The notes below the pieces were generated by a model, which worked only from the letters and a program-made list of their open reading frames with translations, did no database searches and had not been told where the DNA came from. A stretch of DNA of 64,000 bases, taken from Metabacillus sp. B2-18. GTDB taxonomy: Bacteria > Bacillota > Bacilli > Bacillales > Bacillaceae. Numbering within the stretch: position 1 is the first letter of the stretch; each line of letters opens with the position of its first letter. The stretch spans positions 4,776,001-4,840,000 of the forward strand of contig NZ_CP088245.1 of NCBI RefSeq assembly GCF_021117275.1, given 5' to 3'. Positions 9,805-18,647 of the stretch are shown here, one piece after another. The translations under genes were made by a program, and so were the position numbers.

Positions 9805-10662
9805 CTAATTAAGACCATGTTGTTTAGCAATTTTTCTTAACAACTGCAATTGTGCAATCTCTTCTACTAATGAACTACTTTCAAAGCCCCTGCAATTCAC
9901 CTCTCTTATCTGAGCCTTCTCCGACAACTGAATTCCATTATGTAAATTAGCAAAATATTCACAGGATATGTAAAATCCATCCTTTGAAAAAGAATATCCC
10001 CAAGTATTTAATATTTTATTTTTAATTAACAAATTACGTAGACGATTACTTTCAAAAGCTATTGGGTTGTTTTTTATTTGTTCTTCTACTTCTCTTTCAA
10101 TTCCGTACATTTCTATATAATGCTGTCTGAGTTCGGGATCTTGGATATCTTTTAATTGTTTATTCAGTACATGTATTTCATTATTAAAACGCTCAGTAAA
10201 ATTCCTGTCAGCGAGAACTTCACCAACAATTCCATCAATTACTGTAAACTTATCATCGATAAGTTCAGTTTCAGGGTAAGAAACAATAACAAGTGGAACT
10301 CCTGATTCTTCGCATATTTGACTTTTAAAGTTTAGTTTCCAATCACGGTTAGGATCTTCTGTTTCCCGGAGTTGTTTGTACTCGCCATCAAGAGAATAGC
10401 CTTCACCAAGTCCATCAAACTCAATAATTAATAATGGTTCACCAAAATTTTTATCCTCTTCTGAGGCAATAACATAATCGAAATTTGTTTTCCATAAATA
10501 CTCTATTTGACTCTTTTTATATCCACTAAGATTAGGAATATTAACTACATTCGCAACTGGAACATGATTATATATTCCAACCTTTCCTGTCCATGTTGAA
10601 CGCAACTGTTTGAGCACTTTTATCTCGCTTTTACTGTCAAAAATACTATTCTTTAGAGTCAT
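9805..10662 (-). CDS. PD-(D/E)XK-like nuclease, DUF2726-like
   Basis: A 285-residue protein whose first half fits the PD-(D/E)XK nuclease fold of the DUF2726 type: an SKSE entry (S10, E13), D62 in NFDYVIAS, the E81-x-D83 strand (PLLIIEFDG), a K-rich helix near K113, then CEESGVPLVIVS. The C-terminal half is helical and may bind DNA or a partner. ATG 10662 has a strong GGCGGGGA site 6 nt upstream, which beats the TTG at 10686. It is the last gene of a three-gene operon with a ParB-like protein and a second nuclease, so a joint role in DNA restriction is likely (inference). Confidence 0.72.
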   Translation of the reverse strand: MTLKNSIFDSKSEIKVLKQLRSTWTGKVGIYNHVPVANVVNIPNLSGYKKSQIEYLWKTNFDYVIASEEDKNFGEPLLIIEFDGLGEGYSLDGEYKQLRETEDPNRDWKLNFKSQICEESGVPLVIVSYPETELIDDKFTVIDGIVGEVLADRNFTERFNNEIHVLNKQLKDIQDPELRQHYIEMYGIEREVEEQIKNNPIAFESNRLRNLLIKNKILNTWGYSFSKDGFYISCEYFANLHNGIQLSEKAQIREVNCRGFESSSLVEEIAQLQLLRKIAKQHGLN

Positions 10663-10675
10663 ACCAATCCCCGCC

Positions 10676-11392
10676 TTATTTATCAAAAAACTTCTTTAAC
10701 CCGTCCCAAATCGATTGCTTACTATTATTCACCTCGGATTTTTCTATTTCGTTTAAATCTATCAGCTCTATATTTAATTGTTTAAAACGTTTTACCTCTT
10801 CTTCCTTTAATCTTTTCAAAGGGCTAAATTCTCGATTAAAAACTTTTCGGGCATCATGTTTAACTATTTTGTCATTGCCTATCAGAAGGTAATCATCACC
10901 TTGTTTCACTAAAGTGTGGTTTGAAAGGAAATCTGAATAATTATACTCCTTAACCTCGGCAAGTATTTTGTTTTTCCCTAATAGAATATGAGCATAAAAT
11001 CTGTGTTTCCCATCACTTATGTAGTAATCTTCCCCAATCTTATGTACATCTATTGGTTTTTTGTTTCCTTCAATGATAAATGGGACTGCCTTTTGAACAC
11101 GACTAATATTTGAATATATTCTTTCTCTACTACTCGAGACATTATGACCTATTATAATATTCAAATCTAGCATTTCATTATAGGTTTCTGTCTTATCTAT
11201 TAGTTCATATTTAGGATAAATCTCTTTTAACTCTTTATTAGGCTGTAATACAACCTCCGGTATTTCTTTCTCGAATAATTGATTTAGTTGGCGTTCAAAC
11301 TGGACAGAATCTAATGATTTCCTTTTTTCTACTAAATCCCTAAGCTCTTTATTGAATAAACTAAAATGGCTCTGATCTCTATAAACAAGCAC
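10676..11392 (-). CDS. ParB-like nuclease-domain protein
   Basis: A 238-residue protein. The centre (about residues 75-150) matches the ParB/sulfiredoxin-like domain: a VPFIIEG strand, then DGKHRFYAHILLG, which corresponds to the ParB GxHR motif and helix. Such domains bind or hydrolyse nucleotides and occur in DndB/ParB-like defence proteins as well as in partition proteins. There is no ParB helix-turn-helix and no ParA nearby, so partitioning is unlikely. It starts with GTG after GGGAGAGG. The gap to the preceding gene (11419) is 26 bp and to the next gene 13 bp, so the three are one operon. Confidence 0.75.
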   Translation of the reverse strand: MLVYRDQSHFSLFNKELRDLVEKRKSLDSVQFERQLNQLFEKEIPEVVLQPNKELKEIYPKYELIDKTETYNEMLDLNIIIGHNVSSSRERIYSNISRVQKAVPFIIEGNKKPIDVHKIGEDYYISDGKHRFYAHILLGKNKILAEVKEYNYSDFLSNHTLVKQGDDYLLIGNDKIVKHDARKVFNREFSPLKRLKEEEVKRFKQLNIELIDLNEIEKSEVNNSKQSIWDGLKKFFDK

Positions 11393-11418
11393 CTTTTCCT
11401 CTCCCTATCATCTTAATA

Positions 11419-12399
11419 TTAAACACTGTCTTGCTGCTCCTTCTCCATATATTCCTCACGAATTTGGGAAAGTGTCTTACCAGTTTCCTTTTGAACAGCA
11501 AACACATAAGTCTGTATACTAGACCAGCCAAAAAGCTCCTTTAACCATTTCTGCATTGAGATTTCTTCGCCATTAACCTCTACGTTTCCATTAGCCAAAA
11601 GTGTGCCTTCGTCTTCCCGGCCTTTTGCAACAATTATATCACCGGCTTTAACTACGCCCCATTCCAGCATTTCATTAATTTTAGGCAGTGTTCTCCGTGT
11701 GAAGCCTTTTTTCTGTGCACTACTTTTTATTGGACTTTCCAAGAAATTAACGTAATAATCTCTATACGTATTAACAGGCAAAATCTTTTCAATATTTATG
11801 TACACTTCATCCTGTATCTTGTAAGGAATCATTTTAAAACATGTAATATCAACATTATTACTATTTAGCCACGCAACCGCCGATAAAGTTTGCTCATCAT
11901 AATCGGATGCCACAAGTATGATTTTTTGATTCTTATTAAAGTTGCTTTCCGCTACATTTTCCCGCAAAAACTCCATTAACTTTCTATTCCCAAGTTCTGC
12001 GCTCGTTAAAGGGCCGCTTTCAAATTCATCCCGATATTTCTCGATGTAGGGGGCATATATTTTATTCACTAAATCCTCTGGATCCTCTATTGTTGCATAG
12101 CTGGCTGCATATCGAATGGCCTGAAATTCAAAGGCTTCTTTTCTTCCCTCAATGTCTTTCCGGTCTCTTTTAATCTCAACTAAAACAATATTCCCCTTAT
12201 TATCAACTGCAGTAAGATCACTAATACCGTGCTGGGCGTTTCGTACTTGTTTACCAACAATCAGCATCGATTCTTCTTCGTCACATATCATATCGATATT
12301 CTTCCGTAATAATTCCTCTATATCGCTTTCCTTATAATTAAGCTCTGAAAAAGTCGTAGCACCTATTTTTACTGCCTTATCATTGGATACATTGTGCAT
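11419..12399 (-). CDS. NucS/DUF91-like nuclease with RAMA-like tail
   Basis: A 326-residue protein. Residues about 20-110 form a PD-(D/E)XK nuclease of the DUF91/NucS type: D61 in HGISDLTA and E75-x-K77 in IVLVEIKRD, followed by a helix with FQAIRYAA. Residues about 240-310 resemble a RAMA domain (AGDIIVAKGREDEGTLL, ISMQKWLKELFGW), a module found beside restriction and methylation proteins and thought to sense modified DNA. First gene of the operon; its product may select modified or unmodified DNA for cleavage (inference). The assignment of the nuclease domain is firmer than that of the RAMA domain. Confidence 0.75.
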   Translation of the reverse strand: MHNVSNDKAVKIGATTFSELNYKESDIEELLRKNIDMICDEEESMLIVGKQVRNAQHGISDLTAVDNKGNIVLVEIKRDRKDIEGRKEAFEFQAIRYAASYATIEDPEDLVNKIYAPYIEKYRDEFESGPLTSAELGNRKLMEFLRENVAESNFNKNQKIILVASDYDEQTLSAVAWLNSNNVDITCFKMIPYKIQDEVYINIEKILPVNTYRDYYVNFLESPIKSSAQKKGFTRRTLPKINEMLEWGVVKAGDIIVAKGREDEGTLLANGNVEVNGEEISMQKWLKELFGWSSIQTYVFAVQKETGKTLSQIREEYMEKEQQDSV

Positions 12400-12487
12400 A
12401 CTAATTGCCTCCCAATTCGGACTAGTTATTAGATACTTTTACCATATCACAATTTCATAAAATTTAGCTAACAACGCAAACAAAAAA

Positions 12488-12531
12488 CACCCCACCAAGT
12501 AGCCGTAAAAATACGATTACCCAGTGGGGTG
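12488..12531 (-). terminator. Terminator of fused recombinase gene
   Basis: CACCCCACC pairs with the GGGGTG arm across a 20-nt inner stem; on the minus strand it is followed by TTTTTTGTTT, 17 nt after the recombinase stop. Confidence 0.8.
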
Positions 12532-12547
12532 CTATTATTGCAGATAT

Positions 12548-15500
12548 TTATTTTTTCTTCCGTTTGCGAGGCTTACCTTTCTTTCTCAACCGCCAAGCCA
12601 TCATATCATTTTGTTCGGTAGTGACTTGCATCCCAAACTTTAAATCATAAACGATTCGGCCATCGGGATAGACAGTTCCTTTCTCAACAATCCTACTGAA
12701 AATATCTGCCCGGAATTCAATCCGCTCCTTTTCAGGTTTAAATTCCTGAATCCCTTTCAATTCTTCAAGAAGCCATTCAAGATCTTTTTCCGCTTCCAGG
12801 CACTGTTGTTCTCTATCTTCAAAGTCATAGACTTGATTTTGCAGTTCCACAATTTGATCTGTTATTTCTTTTATTTTGTTGGGGTCGCCTCCATGCCGCT
12901 CTCCTTCATCCACTTCATCATAAAGCTGTTGGTAAAGTTGCTGCATATCATCCTTGACTTGTTCTATCCGTTTTCGTTCGTTTTCATCAGGAACAGTATT
13001 TCTAAACGCTTGTTTCATTTTATCCCGATAGCCATCTGTCATTTTCATTTCCTGCAGTAATGTCATGAACCTATGTTCAATCGATTCTTCTCGGAACCCA
13101 CGTACATCACAAGTTACTTCTGTGTACTTTTTCTCCGCTGTTCTACACCGCCAATAATGAGACCCATCACTCGAGCATCTTATATGAATGATAGGAGCGC
13201 CGCATTCGGAACACGTAAATAGGTTAAAAAATTCCTGTCGGGTGTGGGGCTTCGTTGATTTTCCCTTTTTATTACTCCGGCTATCCATGATACGTTGGGC
13301 CGCTTCCCAATCCTCCCTACTGACGATTGCTGGGTGGTGATTTTGGGTTACATATTGCGGGAGCTCTCCATTATTTTTAAGATTTTTTCCAGTTAAAGTA
13401 TCCTCTACATAAAACCGTTGAAAGACTAAATCACCGGCATAAATTGGATTGGTAATCATGCAATCAATGCTGCGATGGTGCCACTTGTTTTTTCCTCTAG
13501 CTGTTACAATACCATCTTCAGATAATTCCTTTGCAATTTGATTTGTGCTTTTGCCAGTCAAAAACTCCTTGTAAATTCGGCGTATAACATCCCCCTCTTT
13601 CGGGTGAATTAGCCAGTTCCCATCCTCATCATACTCATAACCGTAGCGTTCGTATTTGGTATTGAACTTCCCTCGCTCAGCCAATCTACGTTTTCCCCAA
13701 GCAACGCTTTCTGCTAAGTTTCTGCTTTCCTCTTGAGCCAGTCCAATATAAATCGTAAGCATCACCTCGCCATCTTCATCAAGTGTTCGAATATTTTCCT
13801 TTTGAAACACAACTTCCACCGGTGGCTTCAGTGCCTTAAGCATTCGAACAGTCTCAAGTACGTCAACGGTATTTCTGCCAAATCTGGAGATTGACTTTGT
13901 AATAATGCGATCAATTTTTCCTTTTTTGCAATCCTCTATTAACCGTTGGAATTCTTTTCGATGGTCTGTATTTGTTCCCGATACCCCCTTTTCAGCATAC
14001 ACTTTGACCAATGATTGATTAGGGTCTTTCAAAATATAGTAAGTGTAATAGGCAATTTGTGTTTCCAAACTTCCAAGTTGGTGTGGTACTTCGGTGCTAA
14101 TTCTTGCATAGGCCGCAGTTCTAATTTTCGGTTGATCTGGTTTCCGTTCAGATGGGCGTTGATTTGCATATAACTCAAATTCCTTTTTTACTGTTGTTAC
14201 TATTTTTGAAGGATTTTTTTCTATTACAGTAACTTGTCCGTTCAATTTTGGTTCCCCCTTTTCTACCGGAACTTCAGGGGCCTTATTAGGAGTGGTTGGA
14301 AGAACCTGTTCATGATCCACTTTATTTTCCACAGGCTTTTCAGGTACCACACAATTTCCTATTTGTGTTTCTTCCTGATTTAGCCATCGAATTATAAATG
14401 CATCTTGTGAAAATACCTTAATATTAATAATCCAGGCACGCATATAGTCAATGGTAAGCCCCTTTATAAACTTTTCTGTACCCGTAACCCTTGATATCCA
14501 TTCAATTGCTTGATTACGATATTTTCTGTCTTCTTCAATTTTGGTTGCCCACTCTTCAAATGCCTTCAGTTCCTGTTCTATTTCTTCTCTCCCTCTACTT
14601 GTTAAGTATTTTTCTTTACTAAGCTCTACTTCCCTAGCCATCTCCAATTCAGAAAAATAAAGCAAACGACGATATTCAAAGTGATCGTTTTTATTCATGT
14701 GTTTAATATCAAATAACATCTGATTTAGCACTTTTGGGTTGCTAAAATCATAACGCTGTTGAAAACCCCTGATTGTCATCTTAAGAAGTTCTTTTTCGGT
14801 TATCTTTTCCGAATTGCACAGATGTTGGCTTGCTTTTCTTCTTCTGCAGATCCATGTAGCTTTTGAATGCTGATAATTATTGTCACACAACCCACATGTA
14901 ATTCTTTTGGACAAAGGGGTTTCCCTATTCTTCGGCGAATACTTTCGTGCCTGAAACTTGCTATTATATTTTTCCAGAAGAGATTGCGCTTGATTAAAGG
15001 TTTCTCTGCTAATAATGGCTGGGTGACTATTCTCAATGAGGTACTGTTTCTCGGTTCCACTATTTCTCTTATAACCATCTTGTAGGTAGTCCCTCACTTT
15101 CTCATGAGTAAGTTTGTCCCCGGTGTAATTTCGATTAGTAAGAATCCGATGTACAGCTGTATTTGTCCATACATCATATCCTTTGGTTGTTTTTACTCCC
15201 CGTTCAATTAACATATGGGCAATATCACTCTTTTTCATTCCATTGTTAAATCGTTCAAATATTTCTCGAACAATCGCTGCTTCTGCCTCAATTATCCTTA
15301 CAATAGATACTTGTTTGTTTTCCACCACCTGATAACCTAACTGTGGTTGGAAATGAGGAACCCCTCTTTGAAATCTTTTTTCAAACCCCCATTTTGTAAT
15401 TTCCGAAATGGTTCTGCTTTCTTCTTGAGCGATTGCTGCTAATGCAGTAAGGTAGAACTTATTTTTTAATTCCGATGTGTTTATTTTCTCACGTTCAAAA

Positions 15501-15865
15501 TAAACTGTCGTACCCAGTTCCTTTAGACGGTCAACTATTTCGAGTAAATCCTTTGAATTCCTAGAAAAACGTGAAACGCTCTTTGTCAAAATTAAATCTA
15601 TTTTTTGTTCCTCACAATGCCTCAGAAGTCGTTGGAAACCTGGCCGCTTCTCGATTGTCATTCCTGATTTTCCTCTATCATAGTAGATTCCTATCAATTT
15701 ATAATTCTCTTGTCCTTGAATAAATCTTGTATAATGCCGCACCTGATTCTCAAGAGACTTTGTCATTTCATCATGACTAGTACTTGTTCGACAGTAGGCT
15801 GCAACACGAATCATCTCATTTTCCTTACTCCCCGAAATCGAAGGAGCATTTATTTTCCCCAACAC
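12548..15865 (-). CDS. Intact fusion of two large serine recombinases
   Basis: A 1105-residue protein made of two full large serine recombinases in one chain. Half 1: catalytic domain with Y24-x-R26-x-S28 (S28 the nucleophile), LILTKSVSRFSRN helix, recombinase domain about 175-290, zinc ribbon (C324, C327, C340, C350), coiled-coil. A charged linker spans about 500-580. Half 2: S590 in AAYARIS, LAQEESRNLAE helix, recombinase domain, zinc ribbon (CSECG...), a second coiled-coil and a basic tail. Members of this family are normally 450-600 residues and act as tetramers cutting two att sites. A fused pair could act as a built-in heterodimer. GTG 15865 or TTG 15862 starts after GAGAGGGG. Confidence 0.93.
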   Translation of the reverse strand: MLGKINAPSISGSKENEMIRVAAYCRTSTSHDEMTKSLENQVRHYTRFIQGQENYKLIGIYYDRGKSGMTIEKRPGFQRLLRHCEEQKIDLILTKSVSRFSRNSKDLLEIVDRLKELGTTVYFEREKINTSELKNKFYLTALAAIAQEESRTISEITKWGFEKRFQRGVPHFQPQLGYQVVENKQVSIVRIIEAEAAIVREIFERFNNGMKKSDIAHMLIERGVKTTKGYDVWTNTAVHRILTNRNYTGDKLTHEKVRDYLQDGYKRNSGTEKQYLIENSHPAIISRETFNQAQSLLEKYNSKFQARKYSPKNRETPLSKRITCGLCDNNYQHSKATWICRRRKASQHLCNSEKITEKELLKMTIRGFQQRYDFSNPKVLNQMLFDIKHMNKNDHFEYRRLLYFSELEMAREVELSKEKYLTSRGREEIEQELKAFEEWATKIEEDRKYRNQAIEWISRVTGTEKFIKGLTIDYMRAWIINIKVFSQDAFIIRWLNQEETQIGNCVVPEKPVENKVDHEQVLPTTPNKAPEVPVEKGEPKLNGQVTVIEKNPSKIVTTVKKEFELYANQRPSERKPDQPKIRTAAYARISTEVPHQLGSLETQIAYYTYYILKDPNQSLVKVYAEKGVSGTNTDHRKEFQRLIEDCKKGKIDRIITKSISRFGRNTVDVLETVRMLKALKPPVEVVFQKENIRTLDEDGEVMLTIYIGLAQEESRNLAESVAWGKRRLAERGKFNTKYERYGYEYDEDGNWLIHPKEGDVIRRIYKEFLTGKSTNQIAKELSEDGIVTARGKNKWHHRSIDCMITNPIYAGDLVFQRFYVEDTLTGKNLKNNGELPQYVTQNHHPAIVSREDWEAAQRIMDSRSNKKGKSTKPHTRQEFFNLFTCSECGAPIIHIRCSSDGSHYWRCRTAEKKYTEVTCDVRGFREESIEHRFMTLLQEMKMTDGYRDKMKQAFRNTVPDENERKRIEQVKDDMQQLYQQLYDEVDEGERHGGDPNKIKEITDQIVELQNQVYDFEDREQQCLEAEKDLEWLLEELKGIQEFKPEKERIEFRADIFSRIVEKGTVYPDGRIVYDLKFGMQVTTEQNDMMAWRLRKKGKPRKRKKK

Positions 15866-15888
15866 AAAAACCCCTCTCTTTTATCGTA

Positions 15889-15941
15889 AGTGATTTCCTT
15901 TCGCCGCAATGTAAAAGGCTTAAGGTATGCTATCTATCACT
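15889..15941. repeat. Inverted repeat in recombinase leader, copy 2
   Basis: AGTGAT (15889-15894) and ATCACT (15936-15941) bracket the region upstream of the fused recombinase start, like the pair at 1089-1118. Confidence 0.45.
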
Positions 15942-15982
15942 CAAATGCGATAAAAGTTCAAGGGGTTTATCCTATAATTCTG

Positions 15983-16836
15983 TCATTCTTCTTCCTTAAC
16001 TCTTGTAGCTCTAACCTGTCTTGCAATTCCACATTTAAATTCAATGGTTACATCGTAATTTCTGTAAATGATGCCCCGGTGAACCGTTTGCTTGAAAATG
16101 TCAGCCCTGAAAGGTTGGTTCTCGGCGCGTTCTTCCAATTCATCCAGATACATCAGTAATTTGCTAAGTTGCTTGGCTAAATGGCGGCTTTCCTGCTGTT
16201 TCTCGTTAAGCTCTTCAAGTTCTGCTTGAAGCATTTCTTGTTCATAATATAGATGCCTTATGGTTGCCTCATAAGCCCCACTTACTGAGGAGGTGCTATT
16301 ATCGGTTAGTTCAACCAAACGTTCATTTATGGTTTCCAGTTTCTCTTCTAGAATTCCAAGCCGCTCTTTTTCTTTAATATTTAGGTCGTACTCGGCTATG
16401 ACCTCATTTGCTTCTTCTATCACCTGACTTCTGTTCTCTTTCAGTTCATAAATCAAATCCATAAATTCTCTTTCCAATGCTTCTTCCCAAACATGTCGTC
16501 CAGAACATTTAATATTGTATTTTTTGGGGTGAATCTTCGCTCTGCATTGCCATGCTGTGTATAGATATTTTTCCCCATTTCTTTCCGAGGTAAGCCTCCG
16601 CCTTACAACCGGGCTTCCGCATTCCCCGCAGTAAAAGCTGTTGGAAAAATACGATGTGTTCGAATACACTTGTGCATATTTGCCATCTGGATCCCTCAGC
16701 ATCTTGCTTCTTCGTTTCATCTCCTGCTGGGCTGCATTCCAATCTTCGTCTGAAATGATAGCTGGGTGATGGTCCTTAATAAAATACTGTCGTTCCGAGC
16801 CATCATTACGGATTCTCTTATGGGTAAGAAACGCCG
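15983..16836 (-). pseudogene. Large serine recombinase, C-terminal half (copy A')
   Basis: Same content as the fragment at 1189-2039: the end of the recombinase domain (FLTHKRIRNDG...DHHPAII), a zinc ribbon (CGECG with distal cysteines), and a coiled-coil. It has no catalytic domain and is cut at the identical residue. Upstream it shares with copy A a leader containing GCGTATTTTTATCCA that is not recombinase-derived. An apparent start further upstream (to 16966) only runs through the terminator of the toxin-antitoxin pair, so I do not accept it. It lies 117 bp upstream of the fused recombinase, which mirrors the A-to-N-terminal-fragment order at 1189/1067. Confidence 0.85.
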
Positions 16837-16893
16837 TGAGGCTGAATGGATAAAAATACGCAAAATATATCCCCCCTATAACAATAAAAAAAT

Positions 16894-16916
16894 GCCCACC
16901 ACGTATTGTGATGAGC
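16894..16916 (-). terminator. Terminator of toxin-antitoxin pair
   Basis: GCTCATCAC pairs with GTGGTGGGC on the minus strand, followed by ATTTTTTTATTG. Third member of the shared cargo-terminator family. Confidence 0.78.
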
Positions 16917-17031
16917 AAAATTTGACGAGTTTCTTCTATATTAATAAGAAGTTTTATTTTCTCCATTTAATAGAACTGAATTGAATAATAAAAAATAACC
17001 CCTTCCACTTCTATATGGAAAAGGGTTACTT

Positions 17032-18123
17032 TCAATTGGCCCATTTATAAGATCTTTTTAAACGATTTAACCTTGTTGGATAAGGTATATGTCCATCGTG
17101 CTGCAACCTTCCAAGAACAACACCAGGTGCAATATTGACTTCTTCCGCAAATGCTATAATGGCTTGTTCCTTAAAGTCTCTTTTTTTAATAAACTCACTA
17201 TATTTCTTTGCAGGTATTAAAGTAGTGGATGCAAATAGATCTGCTTCTTCTTCATATTCATCAATGTTGTCTTTAAATTCCAAAAAGGTAATTTTCTTGC
17301 TATGCTTTAAAATATGGCCAGCTTCATGAAAAAAGGTAAACCATAAATGGTCGTTTGATTTATATCTAAAACTTAAAATAATTATTGGTTTTTTTCCATT
17401 CCATGTTGTAGCCCCACTTACCCTACTACCAGGTGTCTCAGGGACAAATACAACTGCAACTCCAGCCTTGGCGCATATTTCAGTTAACTTAGGAATAAAG
17501 CTTTCTGGATCTTCATCTGTTAATAATCTTATCTCTTTTAATGATTCTTTAAACTTTTTCTCATCATAAGGAGCACAATTAATGTTCCTTGCTTCTAGTT
17601 CTCCCTTTCGTAACCATACTGCGATTGACTCGGAATTGCTTGGAAAAGCCTCTGTTTTCCTAAATGCAGCCTCTGGTTGGTTAAATACTTCGCCCCATAC
17701 TTCTTTCCAAGCACTAAAGGACGCGACTCCGAAAAAAGATAGAAGTTCTTTTAATTGTTTCGTTTTATCTTTCTCAGCTTTAACCCAACCATTCTTTACC
17801 ATGAACTTAACTGGAAACTGGTTCAAGAAATCTAATTGTTCCTTGAGTTGGTCTTCATTCTTTTTTCTAGCTAACATTTGCCGATAGTTGCTCTCTAAAT
17901 TATTCCAAAAGTCAGCTTCTACTCCAAAAACATGCTCAAATTGTAAAGCTGTTTCTGGAGTCAGTGCAGCCTTTCCTTTTATGATCTCATTAATTAACTT
18001 TGGTGTTCTGCCAGTACGTTCTGCAAGTTCAGCCTGAGTCATATCGTAGTGTTCTAATAATTCCTCTAAAGTATCTCCAGGCGGAACAATATAATCCGGA
18101 TTAAATTGATTTTTATTTGCCAT
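17032..18123 (-). CDS. HigA-like antitoxin with ImmA/IrrE peptidase domain
   Basis: A 363-residue protein with an N-terminal XRE helix-turn-helix (about 20-75, MTQAELAERTGRTPKLINEIIKG, the HigA/VapI style) and a C-terminal ImmA/IrrE-type metallopeptidase domain with H266-E267-A-G-H270. Such long antitoxins repress their own promoter and neutralise the toxin encoded beside them. ATG 18123 is chosen: a GGGGT site precedes it, and a longer TTG-started frame reaches 18144. It overlaps the toxin gene by 11 nt. A perfect palindrome upstream of the toxin (18480-18496) is the likely operator. Confidence 0.88.
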   Translation of the reverse strand: MANKNQFNPDYIVPPGDTLEELLEHYDMTQAELAERTGRTPKLINEIIKGKAALTPETALQFEHVFGVEADFWNNLESNYRQMLARKKNEDQLKEQLDFLNQFPVKFMVKNGWVKAEKDKTKQLKELLSFFGVASFSAWKEVWGEVFNQPEAAFRKTEAFPSNSESIAVWLRKGELEARNINCAPYDEKKFKESLKEIRLLTDEDPESFIPKLTEICAKAGVAVVFVPETPGSRVSGATTWNGKKPIIILSFRYKSNDHLWFTFFHEAGHILKHSKKITFLEFKDNIDEYEEEADLFASTTLIPAKKYSEFIKKRDFKEQAIIAFAEEVNIAPGVVLGRLQHDGHIPYPTRLNRLKRSYKWAN

Positions 18124-18457
18124 GATAATCAACCCCAACTTCAATAATTTTTATAGCGCTGATGAGCGTACGATCAATACCGCCATCAGATTTCCTAGGA
18201 ACAGGATCATGATCAGGCACAAAAATAAGACGAAAGGGATGTTTTAAATCAACTGCAAATTGACCAGTTCTATCCTGATCTAGTTCATGTAGCCTAGGAG
18301 GGGGTAAATGACTTATCTTGTCAAGACTGCTTGCAGCCCTTAGCTCAAATAGTCTTTGTTGTAGTTTTTTCACAACTTGCTTTTCAAAGTGTTTAGACAT
18401 TTCTTTTTCATTGTTACATACTTTTTCTATACGTTTGTTCTTGAAAGATATATCCAT
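18113..18457 (-). CDS. HigB/RelE-like toxin
   Basis: A 114-residue basic protein of the RelE/HigB fold: KKLQQRLFELRAASSL helix, LPPPRLHELDQDRTGQFAVDL, then the PFRLIFVPD strand that in this family places catalytic residues for ribosome-dependent mRNA cleavage. It is first in the operon, as is usual for HigB, and overlaps the antitoxin gene. The pair would act as an addiction or abortive-infection module for the island. The family assignment is strong; the target is inferred. Confidence 0.87.
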   Translation of the reverse strand: MDISFKNKRIEKVCNNEKEMSKHFEKQVVKKLQQRLFELRAASSLDKISHLPPPRLHELDQDRTGQFAVDLKHPFRLIFVPDHDPVPRKSDGGIDRTLISAIKIIEVGVDYHGK

Positions 18458-18479
18458 CTATTTCCCCTGATTAATATTA

Positions 18480-18496
18480 TTAACGTATTACGTTAA
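18480..18496. promoter_or_regulatory. Likely HigA operator
   Basis: A perfect palindrome, TTAACGTA-T-TACGTTAA, sits 23 nt upstream of the toxin start. A TATAAT hexamer lies about 30 nt further upstream on the minus strand. Position and symmetry fit autorepression by the antitoxin. Confidence 0.6.
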
Positions 18497-18593
18497 TTAA
18501 AACCTCATTTCTTAATTTTATTATACATTCTTTCAGGATATCTGTAAATGGATATTCGTTTAGCCACTACAGCAACAAAAAAAGCCCACCAAG

Positions 18594-18616
18594 CGGCATA
18601 AGCCAACTCAGTGGGT
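18594..18616 (-). terminator. Terminator of recombinase tail
   Basis: The ACCCACTGAG / CTTGGTGGGC stem is followed by TTTTTTTG on the minus strand. Same hairpin family as at 6205 and 12488. Confidence 0.75.
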
Positions 18617-18647
18617 TCCTTAAATAGTCCTTCAAGATATAAAGTTT

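Noticed and set aside
9566-12436. ACTAGTTA sequences at both ends of the nuclease cassette as a target duplication
   Set aside because: Only eight bases match (near 9566 and 12421), AT-rich, so chance is likely. Kept as a weak hint.
16837-16966. Upstream extension of recombinase fragment A'
   Set aside because: It reads through the terminator of the toxin-antitoxin module and has no homology.
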